From Bacillota bacterium (lineage in GTDB: Bacteria > Bacillota > Clostridia > Acetivibrionales > DSM-27016): a DNA stretch of 38,488 nt. Position numbers and translations under genes: made by a program. Of the stretch, positions 1 through 8,167 are shown piece after piece (position 1 is the first letter of the stretch; every line of letters starts with the position of its first letter). The DNA is taken from assembly GCA_023390115.1 (NCBI GenBank), contig JAEWDM010000015.1, positions 1 through 38,488 on the forward strand. Direction: 5' to 3'. The notes beneath the pieces were generated by a model. It had not been told where the DNA came from and made no database searches. It saw nothing but the letters and a program-made list of their open reading frames with translations.

Positions 1-187
1 TATGTACATGATTATCCATAAGAGCATAAGCATATATTTTGCAGCAGTATTTATCTTTATACCGCTTTAACAGTGCAAGATAATAGTCCTTATCCTCGTC
101 ACACTGGAAAAGGTCTATCTCGCTTATACTCCTGGACATCACGTGATACATGCATTCCTCAGATTTTTTTCTTGCTGCTCTTGGCAT
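1..187 (-). CDS. REP-associated tyrosine (Y1/HUH) transposase, N-terminal part
   Basis: The window edge cuts this gene, leaving the first 62 residues. It starts MPRAARKKSEECMYHVMSR and ends at the edge with LMDNHVH. The beginning and the His-x-His (HVH) of the HUH metal site match Y1_Tnp / RAYT proteins, single-strand endonucleases that act on short palindromic repeats. The catalytic Tyr lies outside the window. The SD is a G-rich GAGGGGGUG just before the ATG at 187. A perfect consensus promoter lies at 209-237. Related IS200/IS605 TnpA proteins share the fold, but the MPR start and the spacing to HUH favour the RAYT group. This rests on motif recognition only. Confidence 0.85.
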   Translation of the reverse strand, partial: MPRAARKKSEECMYHVMSRSISEIDLFQCDEDKDYYLALLKRYKDKYCCKIYAYALMDNHVH

Positions 188-208
188 TATGCCCACCCCC
201 TCGGCTTT

Positions 209-237
209 ATTATATAAGATTAGGTATAATTTGTCAA
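209..237 (-). promoter_or_regulatory. Perfect sigma-A promoter for the HUH transposase
   Basis: Read on the minus strand: TTGACA at 237-232, a 17-nt spacer, TATAAT at 214-209. Both hexamers match consensus exactly with optimal spacing. The predicted start is about 15-20 nt upstream of the transposase ATG. Perfect promoters are uncommon for transposase genes, which are usually weakly transcribed. Confidence 0.85.
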
Positions 238-267
238 GAACAAGTGTTCTAAAGCGCATTACCTTAA

Positions 268-447
268 GGAGCGTCCCCTTCAAGTGTTGAAAGATTTGAA
301 TTCCCCAGAAGTGGCTATTATGAAGAGTGCCTTCATGATATGGTGCTTTCGGTTAAGGGCCTTAAGGAGCCTAAAATAAGCCTTGAGGACCAATATGAAA
401 ATTTAAAAATTGTAAATATGTCTTATAAAAACGCTGAGCACCGCTAA
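268..447 (+). pseudogene. 3' remnant of a Gfo/Idh/MocA-like oxidoreductase
   Basis: An open frame without a start codon runs from just after the TAA at 265-267 to TAA at 445-447. It reads VERFEFPRSGYYEECLHDMV, then SVKGLKEPKISLEDQYENLK, then IVNMSYKNAEHR. The PKISLEDQYENLKIV block followed by Y-x-x-A-E resembles the extreme C-terminus of Gfo/Idh/MocA NAD(P)-dependent oxidoreductases. No Rossmann domain lies upstream; the HUH transposase promoter and gene occupy that space. I infer a gene tail stranded by mobile-element traffic. The family is inferred from a short segment and could be wrong. Confidence 0.5.
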
Positions 448-512
448 ACTATATTGTAGAGCGGTCGGCAAATAAGGTTTAGAAAAAATCATAATTTCAC
501 GATATATTTTAC

Positions 513-1619
513 ATGATATTGGGAAAGATAAAAATAACAATAACAAAAGAAAACAGAGAAAATTTGAATGCTGTATTAAAAAGTTCAAAAGGTGAATACC
601 AGATGATCGAACGTGCAAGAATAATAACACATCTTGAAGAGGAGCCTGATGTTGAAAAAGTCGCAGAAATGCTTGGCGTTTCATCAAAAACAGTGCGAAA
701 ATGGCATAAACGTTTTTATCTTGAAGGATTTGAGGGATTAATTGAAAGGCAGCGTTCAGGCAGCCCTGTCAAGTACCCCGAACAGACAAAAATGGAGATT
801 ACTGCAATTGCATGTGACAGTCCAAAAAATTATGGTTTTGAAACGGCTAATTCATGGACATATAAAATGCTGGAAAATGTATCAATCAATGAAAACATCG
901 GTATGAGCAAAACGACCATTTTTGAAACTTTAAAAAGAATGAACTCCATCCAAACAAATTCAGAATGTAGCTTCACAGTAAAGACCCTGAATTCAAAGAG
1001 AAAGTGAATGAAATAGTTGAACTTTACCATAATCCGCCAAAAAACTCAGTAGTGATAAGTGTGGATGAAAAAACAGGCGTTCAGGCAACCGAAAGAAAAT
1101 ATGAGACACAAATGGCGAAACCGGGAAAGCCAGGAAAATATGAGTATGAATATATAAGACATGGAACACAAACACTTATTGCCGGGTTTAATACAATAAA
1201 TGGGAAAGCTATGGCAATGGCAGGAAAAACCCGCAAAGCAGAAGATTTACTTAAATTTATGAATGCTCTGGAAAGAAGAATATAAAGATATTGAAACCAT
1301 ACATATAATTTGGGATAATTTAAACATCCATAAGGATGGTATTGACGGACGCTGGAGTAATTTCAATAAAAAGCATGGCAACAAGTTTGTATTTCATTAT
1401 ACTCCTATACATTCATCATGGGTAAACCAAATAGAGATATTTTTTTCAATATTACAGAAACGATATCTCCGGTATGGAAATTTCAAATCTGAAAATGATT
1501 TAAAAGAATGCATGATGAAATTTATAAAGAAATGGAATTTTAACGAACAGCATCCTTTCAAATGGAAATTCAAGGGATATACAATACAGAAGGGTAAAAT
1601 TAATGAACAAGCAAACTAA
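513..1619 (+). pseudogene. IS630-family DDE transposase, broken in three places
   Basis: The parts of an IS630/Tc1-mariner-like transposase lie in three successive frames. 513-~941 encodes the N-terminal HTH (VEKVAEMLGVSSKTVRKWHK). The frame 941-1285 carries ELHPNKFRM-stop-LHSKDPEFKEKV and then the first Asp block, SVDEKTG. The frame ~1275-1619 carries the second Asp block (IWDNLNIHKDG) and the Glu block (HSSWVNQIEIFFSILQKR). The lesions are a -1 shift near 941, an in-frame TAG at 968-970 where a Trp codon is expected, and a +1 shift near 1275. Some IS630 elements use programmed frameshifting, but the nonsense codon and the second shift argue for decay. The last codons overlap the passenger gene by 17 nt. 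I could not fix the terminal inverted repeats. Confidence 0.85.
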
Positions 1620-2301
1620 AGGGAAATGCAGGTTTTGCGGGAAAGAGTATGCCAAAACATCAATGGTTAAACACCTTTCCTCATGTAAGGAATGGAAAAA
1701 TGAACTTGATAAATCTGCAAGTGATAAAAAGATTGGTTATTTTGGCCTTGCTATATCCGGGAAGTATGACAAAGCTTATTGGCTTATCACTGAATTTAGA
1801 GAGGATGCTACACTAAAAGATGTAGACCAATTTCTCAGGGATATATGGCTTGAATGCTGTGGACATTTAAGTTTGTTTGAAATAGATGATATTTCGTATG
1901 AAAGTGACCCTGAACCTTCAGGTGGATGGGGACACCCTGTAAAAGGGATGAATAGTAAGTTGAAAAAGGTAATTGAAAAAGGTATGATTTTTGATTATGA
2001 ATATGATTTTGGCTCAACAACTGCTTTGACAATAAGTGTATTTGATTATAGGATTGGTTCATGGAAAAAAGAGAAACTTACTATTCTGTCACGGAATAAT
2101 CGTATGGATTATATTTGTGATGAGTGCGGAGAACAAACAGCTACAGCGGTTTGTTCAGAATGTATATATAAAGGTGCAGGGCTTCTTTGTGATGATTGTC
2201 AAAAAGATCATGAATGTGATGAAGAAATGCTTATGAATATTTGCAATTCACCACGCTTTGGTGTCTGTGGCTATTCAGGAAGCACTAAGTACCCGGATTA
2301 A
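1603..2301 (+). CDS. Zinc-finger protein with pRiA4b ORF-3-like (IS1096 passenger TnpR-like) domain
   Basis: A 232-aa ORF with a good SD (AGAAGGG, 8 nt before ATG) that overlaps the 3' end of the transposase frame. Residues ~9-29 form a C2HC finger (CRFC, then His and Cys in KHLSSC). The centre (YWLITEFREDATLKDVDQFL through HLSLFEI to FDYEYDFGSTTALTI) resembles the PRiA4_ORF3 family, often annotated as IS1096 element passenger TnpR-like. The C-terminus holds Cys pairs, CDECGEQTATAVCSEC and CDDCQKDHECDE, like a B-box or zinc ribbon. The frame is intact although the transposase is not. The function of this family is not established. Position and overlap suggest it travelled with the IS630 element. 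Confidence 0.75.
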   Translation: MNKQTKGKCRFCGKEYAKTSMVKHLSSCKEWKNELDKSASDKKIGYFGLAISGKYDKAYWLITEFREDATLKDVDQFLRDIWLECCGHLSLFEIDDISYESDPEPSGGWGHPVKGMNSKLKKVIEKGMIFDYEYDFGSTTALTISVFDYRIGSWKKEKLTILSRNNRMDYICDECGEQTATAVCSECIYKGAGLLCDDCQKDHECDEEMLMNICNSPRFGVCGYSGSTKYPD

Positions 2302-2657
2302 TTCGAACCGTATATATAGAATGCTGTACTAGGGTCTGCAGCAGGGATACTTTAGCCACAACGCTTACCAAAATATTCCTGTAAACAGAAATTTATTATA
2401 TAGCACAACAGATTAATTTAATATATTTGAAGAACCGGCATTTCTGCTTCTCCCTGCTTTCAGATCCATTCCAAGCGATTTTGCTTTCAAATGTCCGGGC
2501 TAAAAAGATACGCATTTACAGAAAAAGTACACGGAGCTTTAACAGCTTGTCTATAATAACTCTATTCTACTATCTTTATGTCGAATTTTAAAGATCTTAT
2601 ATTTGTATAAAAAATAATTTATGAAGTATTTGCAGGCGGAAATGATTCTTTTAAACA
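2302..2657. other. Intergenic stretch between passenger gene and rluD
   Basis: This holds the likely right boundary of the IS630 unit and the 3' side of rluD. I see no clear hairpin terminator, no RNA gene and no convincing ORF. A weak match between CTATATATACGG (minus strand, about 2311-2322) and the left side near 450 could be a decayed inverted repeat, but it is too poor to call. Confidence 0.4.
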
Positions 2658-3587
2658 TTATCCGTCCCTGCCCGCCCTTAAGCCCTGCAATAATTCTTCG
2701 AAATAAAATGGAAGTCTGGCCTCAAATTCCATATACTCATTTTTTACGGGGTGTATAAAGCCAAGTATTCTGGCATGCAGCACCTGTCCGCAAATGCCGT
2801 ATTTCTGCTTTTTTCTTCCATAAACCATATCCCCTGCGAGAGGATATCCTATGTAGGACATATGAACCCTAATCTGGTGAGTTCTTCCCGTTTCAAGGGT
2901 AAGCTCCACATATGTGGCGTCCTTAAATCTTTCGAGCACCTTGAAATAGGTTACTGCCCTGCGCCCATTCTTGGTATTTACCGACATTTTTTTCCTTTCA
3001 ACGGGATGCCTGCCTATGGGAGCATCTATTTTTCCGCTGTCCTCCTTAATTACACCCTCGACAACAGCGGCATAAACCCTTTTTATATCGTGATGCTTAA
3101 GCCTTTCCGACAAACACTCATGTGCATTGTTATTCTTTGCGACCACCAGCACGCCTGAAGTATCCTTATCTATTCTGTGTACAATTCCCGGCCTTATTAT
3201 TCCGTTAATATCCGACAGACTGTTCCCGCAGTAATCCATCAATGCATTTACAAGAGTCCCTGTATGGTTTCCCGCGGCGGGGTGCACCACCATCCCCTTT
3301 TCCTTATTTATTATTATGATGTCCCCATCCTCATACAGAACATCAAGCCCGATTTTCTCAGGCCTTACGTCCAGCCTTTCCGGCTCGGGAATACTTATTT
3401 CTATGCTGTCATCAGCCTTGAGCCTGTAATTTGCTTTTACGCTTTTATCATTGACCTTTATCAGCCCATCCTCCAGGAGCTTCTGTATATAGGTGCGTGA
3501 AAAGCCTTCCAGCCTTTCCGAAAGCCATGCGTCTATTCTGATTCCCTCAGTGCCTTCATCAATTATCATCCGTTCAAGCCGCTTCAT
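2658..3587 (-). CDS. rluD: 23S rRNA pseudouridine synthase, RluD family
   Basis: 309 aa from the ATG at 3587. An N-terminal S4 RNA-binding domain (RIDAWLSERLEGFSRTYIQKLL, then GLIKVND) is followed by the RsuA/RluA catalytic domain. The catalytic Asp is D140 in HRIDKDTSG, and GRTHQIRVHM is the second family signature. It converts uridines in large-subunit rRNA to pseudouridine; RluD-type enzymes act on helix 69. The frame can extend to a TTG at 3602, but GGTGGTAGG sits 4-8 nt before the ATG, so I chose the ATG. It lies 26 nt after lspA, an order common in Firmicutes. The exact target uridine cannot be read from sequence. Confidence 0.93.
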   Translation of the reverse strand: MKRLERMIIDEGTEGIRIDAWLSERLEGFSRTYIQKLLEDGLIKVNDKSVKANYRLKADDSIEISIPEPERLDVRPEKIGLDVLYEDGDIIIINKEKGMVVHPAAGNHTGTLVNALMDYCGNSLSDINGIIRPGIVHRIDKDTSGVLVVAKNNNAHECLSERLKHHDIKRVYAAVVEGVIKEDSGKIDAPIGRHPVERKKMSVNTKNGRRAVTYFKVLERFKDATYVELTLETGRTHQIRVHMSYIGYPLAGDMVYGRKKQKYGICGQVLHARILGFIHPVKNEYMEFEARLPFYFEELLQGLRAGRDG

Positions 3588-3613
3588 TATTCCTACCACC
3601 AATCAGGCTTATT

Positions 3614-4075
3614 TTATGCCCCTTGTCCGGGCTTGTCCTTATATATAAACAATAAATAATATGCAAGTAAAAGGCTGCCTATAACAACACAGCAATCAGC
3701 TATATTGAAAATTGGAAAAATATATGTACCGAAATGGAACTCCAGAAAATCCACAACGCTTCCAATCAAAAGCCTGTCAATAAAATTCCCCGCAGCTCCT
3801 CCTATTATCAGAGAAAGTGCTGTCTTTATCAGCCTGCCATCCATCTTATATAAAAAATATACTAATACAGCCACTATTATTGGCGTCAGTATAAGAAAAA
3901 AGTATCTCCCGTTCTCCAAAATACTCCATGCAGCTCCTGTATTTCTTATGTTTGTTATATAAAAAAACCTGTCTATTACAGCAGTTGATTTCTGATATTC
4001 AATGTTGTTCACTATAAAATATTTTGATGACTGATCAGCAGTTATACAAAAAATAATTATTGCTATCCATAACAT
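3614..4075 (-). CDS. lspA: Lipoprotein signal peptidase (signal peptidase II)
   Basis: 153 aa from the ATG at 4075 (SD AGAAGAGG, 8 nt spacing). The frame opens further upstream to 4153, but that extension is hydrophilic, has no SD and delays the first membrane helix. There are four hydrophobic segments. The aspartic protease pair is D100 in GGAAGNFIDRL and D127 in FNIADCCVVIG, the two family signatures. It cleaves diacylglyceryl-prolipoproteins in the membrane. It lies between the lipoprotein-type peptide-binding gene, a plausible substrate, and rluD on the same strand. Confidence 0.95.
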   Translation of the reverse strand: MLWIAIIIFCITADQSSKYFIVNNIEYQKSTAVIDRFFYITNIRNTGAAWSILENGRYFFLILTPIIVAVLVYFLYKMDGRLIKTALSLIIGGAAGNFIDRLLIGSVVDFLEFHFGTYIFPIFNIADCCVVIGSLLLAYYLLFIYKDKPGQGA

Positions 4076-4121
4076 ATTCAAAACCTCTTCTCTACATTTT
4101 CTTAATTTATTTTGAGCTAAA

Positions 4122-5789
4122 TCATCCCGGTATGTACCATTTGGTAATATCATTAAACCTGTTCCATACGCAAGGCTCCATATCTCCTCTTATTTTCCTG
4201 TTATATAATACGGCATTATTGTAAAAGTACATGCCCATATAAGGAATCTCATCGGAAAGGATTTTATGCATTTCATTAAACGCCTCACGCCTGACTTTCT
4301 CGTCACTGTTCCTTATAATCCGATCAAGGCAGGCATCCACAAAAGGATTTTTATAGTTTGCAATGTTCATCCCCTCCCCTGTCTGAATTGAGGAATACAT
4401 AAACGATATATCGGGAACGGAGGATATCCTGCAGCCTAAGAACGCCATGTCAAACTTCCTGCTTCTTATAAGCTTGAATTCCTCATCCCAGTCCATCCTT
4501 TTTACTTCTATGTTTATACCCGCTTCCCTAAGCTGCTCCCCAAGCTTTACGGCGGAACGGTATCTTGTTTCATTAAACTCATTTACGAGAATTGTGAAAT
4601 TCAAGGCCACACGCTTTCCGCCAATGCTTTTGTACATGCCTGTCCCCGATTGCTTCCAGCCATTTTGCACAAGTATATCTCTTGCCTTTGATTTATCAGG
4701 AAGATAGCTGACAGGATTATCAAAAATCCACGCATTTGGGTTTATAGGAAGCTCAGCCGCCACAGCCTGCCCAGGTATAACCTCATTTATTATTCTGGCC
4801 TTGTCGGTCGCAAGCGCAATAGCCTGTCTTACAGCTTTATCCTTAAGCGCAGGATTGTCGAGATTAAAGGCTATAAACTCAAAATCTCTGCTCTGATATT
4901 TTCTGGTGGTAATGTCCGGTCTTCCGCTGTACTTGCTGAAGTCTCCCCTGTCGGCAACGGCAACGTCTATATAACCCTCCTGAAATGCCACAAATTCATC
5001 CTTTGGACTGTCATATATATTTATATCTATTTCATTTATATAGGGAATTTGAAGCCCGGAATTTTTATCCTCCTCAAGTCCCCACCACAGGTCATTGGAA
5101 ATCAGCCTGTAGCCGTCATTTCTTTGACTCCTTATAAATTTATACGGACCTGTTCCAACAGGCATCATATTTTTATCCGAGGTCTTAACAAAGACATCTT
5201 CTCCTTGATAATACCCCGCAGGCACAATGGGAAACGTCATCCTCTCAGGAATAAAGTAGTCGGGAGCCTTCAAAAATATTCTGAAGCTGTTCCTGTCCAC
5301 AGCAGTATAGACGGCAATATTGCTTATGTTATCCTTGTAAGCACTTTCCGACCTGCTGTTCTGGATCACGTCGAAGGTAAATTTAATGTCTTCGGCAGTA
5401 AGGGACACATTGTTGTGCCACATGACGTTTTCCCTTACATGGAAGGTCCATATAAGGCCGTCATCCGATACGCTCCACGTGTCGCACAGCGCAGGGGCCG
5501 GCCTTTGGTTCTTATCCAGCTTTACCATTGCGTCAAATATAAAGCCTGTAAAGTTTTGGACAAAGGCGTTTTTCGTTAATACCGGATTCAGGGTATCAGG
5601 CTTTGTTGTAAACAGATTAAGAACTCCCCCCTCCACAGGACCTTTATCCACTACATTATCATTCGCCGCCGCAGCCAGAGCAGTGCTGTTATCCTGGGCA
5701 TCCCTGCCGCCGGAATTGTCTGTTTCCGAGCAGGAGCTTGAGCTTAAAAGCATTATTACCAATGCCGTAAAAAAACATAGCTTGCGCAA
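4122..5789 (-). CDS. Peptide/nickel-type ABC substrate-binding lipoprotein (SBP family 5)
   Basis: 555 aa, the usual size of OppA/DppA-type binding proteins. The N-terminus is a lipoprotein signal (CFFTALVIMLLSSSSC), with the modified Cys near residue 20 followed by a Ser/Asn-rich linker. Family blocks visible: GGVLNLFTTKPDTLNPVL, LAPALCDTWSVSDDG-like text, WTFHVRENVMWHNN, GTGPYKFIR, KAVRQAIALATDKARI. The start is a TTG with a GGGGAG SD 9 nt upstream; an overlapping ATG 7 nt earlier is out of frame. No permease or ATPase gene is adjacent. It sits 28 nt after pgeF and 46 nt before lspA, so it is probably co-transcribed with cell-envelope genes. The ligand is unknown; cell-wall or signalling peptides are possible. 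Confidence 0.9.
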   Translation of the reverse strand: MRKLCFFTALVIMLLSSSSCSETDNSGGRDAQDNSTALAAAANDNVVDKGPVEGGVLNLFTTKPDTLNPVLTKNAFVQNFTGFIFDAMVKLDKNQRPAPALCDTWSVSDDGLIWTFHVRENVMWHNNVSLTAEDIKFTFDVIQNSRSESAYKDNISNIAVYTAVDRNSFRIFLKAPDYFIPERMTFPIVPAGYYQGEDVFVKTSDKNMMPVGTGPYKFIRSQRNDGYRLISNDLWWGLEEDKNSGLQIPYINEIDINIYDSPKDEFVAFQEGYIDVAVADRGDFSKYSGRPDITTRKYQSRDFEFIAFNLDNPALKDKAVRQAIALATDKARIINEVIPGQAVAAELPINPNAWIFDNPVSYLPDKSKARDILVQNGWKQSGTGMYKSIGGKRVALNFTILVNEFNETRYRSAVKLGEQLREAGINIEVKRMDWDEEFKLIRSRKFDMAFLGCRISSVPDISFMYSSIQTGEGMNIANYKNPFVDACLDRIIRNSDEKVRREAFNEMHKILSDEIPYMGMYFYNNAVLYNRKIRGDMEPCVWNRFNDITKWYIPG

Positions 5790-5817
5790 ATTTCATTTCT
5801 CCCCTATGGCATAATAT

Positions 5818-6603
5818 TTATATAAGCTGCATCACGGCAGCCATGCTTCCGGTCCTTCCTTCGTCTCCTCTGTAAGAGTAAAACAAATCCTTATTACATT
5901 TTGTGCATACTCCCGTGAGGCAAATATTTTCCTCTTTGACTCCTGAGCTGACAAGAGAATTTTTAATAATTGACTGCAAATCAATATGCCATTTATCCCA
6001 ACCTGTTTTTTTGCAATGCGGACTGCTCCATGCAAGCCTTTGCATAAACTCTGAATATACCTCTTCCCCCACCTCAAAGCAGCATTTTCCTATTGAAGGG
6101 CCAATTACGGCCTGTATATCACAGGGATCACAGCCATATTTATTCCTCATTCCTCCAATGGTTTTTGACGCAATCTCCAGGACAGTACCCCTCCAGCCCG
6201 AATGCGCCAGTGCAATTGCCTTTTTGCCCGGGTCTAATAAATATACCGGAACACAATCCGCATAAAACGTTACAATAGCTACGTTCCTTTTGTTTGTCAT
6301 CAGCGCATCATACCCTTTGATATCGCTTTCACAGAACAGGCCCTTACCCCTGTCCCTCTCATCCGCAGAATATATGCGGTCATCATGAACCTGGCCGGAC
6401 AGCACCATATTTCGACAATCTATATTCAGGGCGTCCGCTAATTTTCTGTAGTTTTCGACAACTTTCTCCCTGCCGTCCCCCCTGTTAAAGCCAAGATTAA
6501 ATCCTCCGCTTCCCCCAAGCCTTGTAGTAAAACAGTGCACCAGCACATGGGAATAACTGTCAAGCCTTTTGAATTTGATAAAATGTAAATCCTTGTCCGG
6601 CAC
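5818..6603 (-). CDS. pgeF: Peptidoglycan editing factor PgeF (YfiH/laccase-domain)
   Basis: 261 aa. Signatures of the multicopper polyphenol oxidase-like YfiH family: VHCFTTRLGG near the start, YADCVPVYLLDP, the metal-site AHSGWRGT, GPSIGKCCFEVG and TGVCTKC. In other bacteria PgeF removes wrongly incorporated residues from UDP-MurNAc peptides; purine nucleoside activities are also described for the family. The start is a GTG at 6603 with GGAG 11 nt upstream. The same frame stays open further upstream without a standard start codon, so the true N-terminus may be longer through a non-canonical start. It is the first gene of the run pgeF, SBP, lspA, rluD. Confidence 0.92.
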   Translation of the reverse strand: MPDKDLHFIKFKRLDSYSHVLVHCFTTRLGGSGGFNLGFNRGDGREKVVENYRKLADALNIDCRNMVLSGQVHDDRIYSADERDRGKGLFCESDIKGYDALMTNKRNVAIVTFYADCVPVYLLDPGKKAIALAHSGWRGTVLEIASKTIGGMRNKYGCDPCDIQAVIGPSIGKCCFEVGEEVYSEFMQRLAWSSPHCKKTGWDKWHIDLQSIIKNSLVSSGVKEENICLTGVCTKCNKDLFYSYRGDEGRTGSMAAVMQLI

Positions 6604-6765
6604 GTAAATAATATCTCCGCCGCTTAAAAGCCCGCTCTTTATCTTAAAGCCCCCCTTAAATCTCGCACTTCCCAGCTTTTTTAAGTATAAATATATGCAT
6701 AGAAAATCATATCATATTGCAGTTTTATACTCAATAATAGTATGACCGAAAATGAATAAAAAAAA

Positions 6766-6822
6766 GCATTTAATGCCAAAGCCTTATATTTAATATAAAT
6801 AATATGCTTTTCCATTAAATGC
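6766..6822 (-). terminator. Rho-independent terminator after spoVS
   Basis: On the minus strand, GCATTTAATG pairs perfectly with CATTAAATGC. A 2x2 internal loop follows, then AAAGC/GCTTT, then an AT-rich loop. The right arm runs directly into eight T residues (6765-6758). It lies about 50 nt after the spoVS stop and separates it from pgeF. Confidence 0.85.
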
Positions 6823-6874
6823 AATTCCAAAATTTATTTCTATTGTAAACCCTGCGTATAGCTGTTGTTTACAG

Positions 6875-7138
6875 TTACTTTCTGGGTTCCACTATTAATT
6901 TTATCGCTGTCCTCTCTTCCCCCTCTATAAGTATATCCGTAAATGCCGGTATACATATGAGCTCAAATCCAGAAGGTGCAACAAACCCACGTGCAATCGC
7001 CACTGCCTTCACCGCTTGATTCAGCGCCCCTGCTCCAACTGCCTGGATTTCAGCAGTTCCTCTTTCTCTTATAACTCCTGCAAGAGCACCTGCAATTGAA
7101 TTTGGATTAGATTTTGCTGAGACCTTTAATACATCCAT
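6875..7138 (-). CDS. spoVS: Stage V sporulation protein S
   Basis: 87 aa from the ATG at 7138 (MDVLKVSAKSNPNSIAGALA). The start is set by the GGGGGG SD 7 nt upstream and by the usual 86-aa length; the seven extra upstream codons are discarded. The protein is close to the SpoVS consensus along its whole length, including AVGAGALNQAVKAVAIARGF, FVAPSG, ICIPAFTDI and ERTAIKLIVEPR. SpoVS is a small Alba-like-fold protein affecting late sporulation and septation, and its presence supports an endospore former. It follows rny and ymdB on the same strand, a neighbourhood known in Firmicutes. Confidence 0.97.
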   Translation of the reverse strand: MDVLKVSAKSNPNSIAGALAGVIRERGTAEIQAVGAGALNQAVKAVAIARGFVAPSGFELICIPAFTDILIEGEERTAIKLIVEPRK

Positions 7139-7260
7139 AATTTTACCCCCCAAAAACATTATGAATATATTATTCTACAAAAAAATAGAAAATCCTTCTT
7201 TTTAGTTAAATTTTAGTAAAATAAGATTATTTAAACATAGCCCACATTTTTTATACACTG

Positions 7261-8046
7261 CTATTGATGATCGATAATCTTAAACACCCTTTCTATTTTT
7301 AAGGTTTTCCCTGTTTTTTCATCTATATCCAGAACCACTGCATTAAACTGAGTATTCCCCTTGGCAAGGTCAAATTTTACAGGTATGTGCTTTAGGAACT
7401 TTTGAATAATTATATCCTTGTCCACACCTATGATTCCCTCATAAGGCCCCGTCATTCCTACATCTGTAATATAGCCCGTCCCGCAGGGAAGTATTCTTTC
7501 GTCAGCCGTCTGCACATGCGTATGCGTACCCAGCACACAGCTGACCCTTCCGTCAAGATACCATGCCATGGCACATTTCTCTGAGCTGGCTTCCGCATGC
7601 ATATCCACAATAATCACCTTTACAAAGCTCTTTAAGTATTCAAGCTCACGATCCGCAGCCTTAAAGGGACAGTCAATTGCATCCATGTAAACGCGTCCCA
7701 TCAGATTCAGCACTCCAATTTTGTGCTTTTCACTGCCTATTATTACAGAACCCTTGCCCGGCAAATCATATGGATAATTTGCCGGCCTCACAATCCTGCC
7801 GTCCGATTCTATGAAGCTTAATATCTCATTCTTTGCCCAGACATGATTTCCCATTGTTATAGCATCCGCCCCCGACCTGTATATTTCCTGAGCGGCAATA
7901 TAGGTTATCCCCCTTCCACCCGCAGAGTTCTCACCATTTACTATACAGAAGTCTATCTGCAGCTCCCTTTTTATTTTGGAAATCACCTCTTTGGCTGCCT
8001 TTCTTCCCGGATTACCGACAACATCTCCAACAAATAAAATTCTCAA
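7261..8046 (-). CDS. ymdB: YmdB-family metallophosphoesterase
   Basis: 261 aa. Metallophosphoesterase motifs in order: FVGDVVGNPG (metal Asp), NGENSAGGRG, TMGNHVWAK (GNH), VDMHAEASSEK and GTHTHVQTAD. This is the TIGR00282/YmdB pattern. B. subtilis YmdB is a phosphodiesterase active on 2',3'-cyclic nucleotides that affects the choice between motility and biofilm. The start is a TTG at 8046 with GGAGG 7 nt before it. It lies between rny and spoVS. A hairpin at 8098-8148 may partly uncouple it from rny. Confidence 0.95.
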   Translation of the reverse strand: MRILFVGDVVGNPGRKAAKEVISKIKRELQIDFCIVNGENSAGGRGITYIAAQEIYRSGADAITMGNHVWAKNEILSFIESDGRIVRPANYPYDLPGKGSVIIGSEKHKIGVLNLMGRVYMDAIDCPFKAADRELEYLKSFVKVIIVDMHAEASSEKCAMAWYLDGRVSCVLGTHTHVQTADERILPCGTGYITDVGMTGPYEGIIGVDKDIIIQKFLKHIPVKFDLAKGNTQFNAVVLDIDEKTGKTLKIERVFKIIDHQ

Positions 8047-8097
8047 TTATTTGCCTCCATTCACAGTACAACCTGTAATAAGTATCGGAACATAACA

Positions 8098-8148
8098 AAA
8101 GCGCGCCAGCACTCTTAGTTTTATACTCTTTGTGTATTGGCACGCTTT
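8098..8148 (-). terminator. Terminator-like hairpin between rny and ymdB
   Basis: On the minus strand AAAGCGTGCC (8148-8139) pairs with GGCGCGCTTT (8107-8098), ten pairs with one G-U, followed by TGTTATG. The loop is 31 nt, and the U-tract is short because the last arm bases supply part of it. It may be a leaky terminator or a processing site inside the rny-ymdB-spoVS transcript. Confidence 0.5.
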
Positions 8149-8167
8149 ATATTATATTGCTATTTTA

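Noticed and set aside
403..687. 94-codon minus-strand ORF across the IS630 left end
   Set aside because: Composition is Leu/Phe-rich shadow of the transposase HTH region, without an SD.
2311..2322. Possible right inverted repeat of the IS630 element
   Set aside because: Match to the left side near 450 is too short and gapped to define an element end.
5049..5579. 176-codon plus-strand ORF inside the peptide-binding gene
   Set aside because: Antisense to a well-supported family 5 binding protein; the translation has no recognisable domain and no SD.
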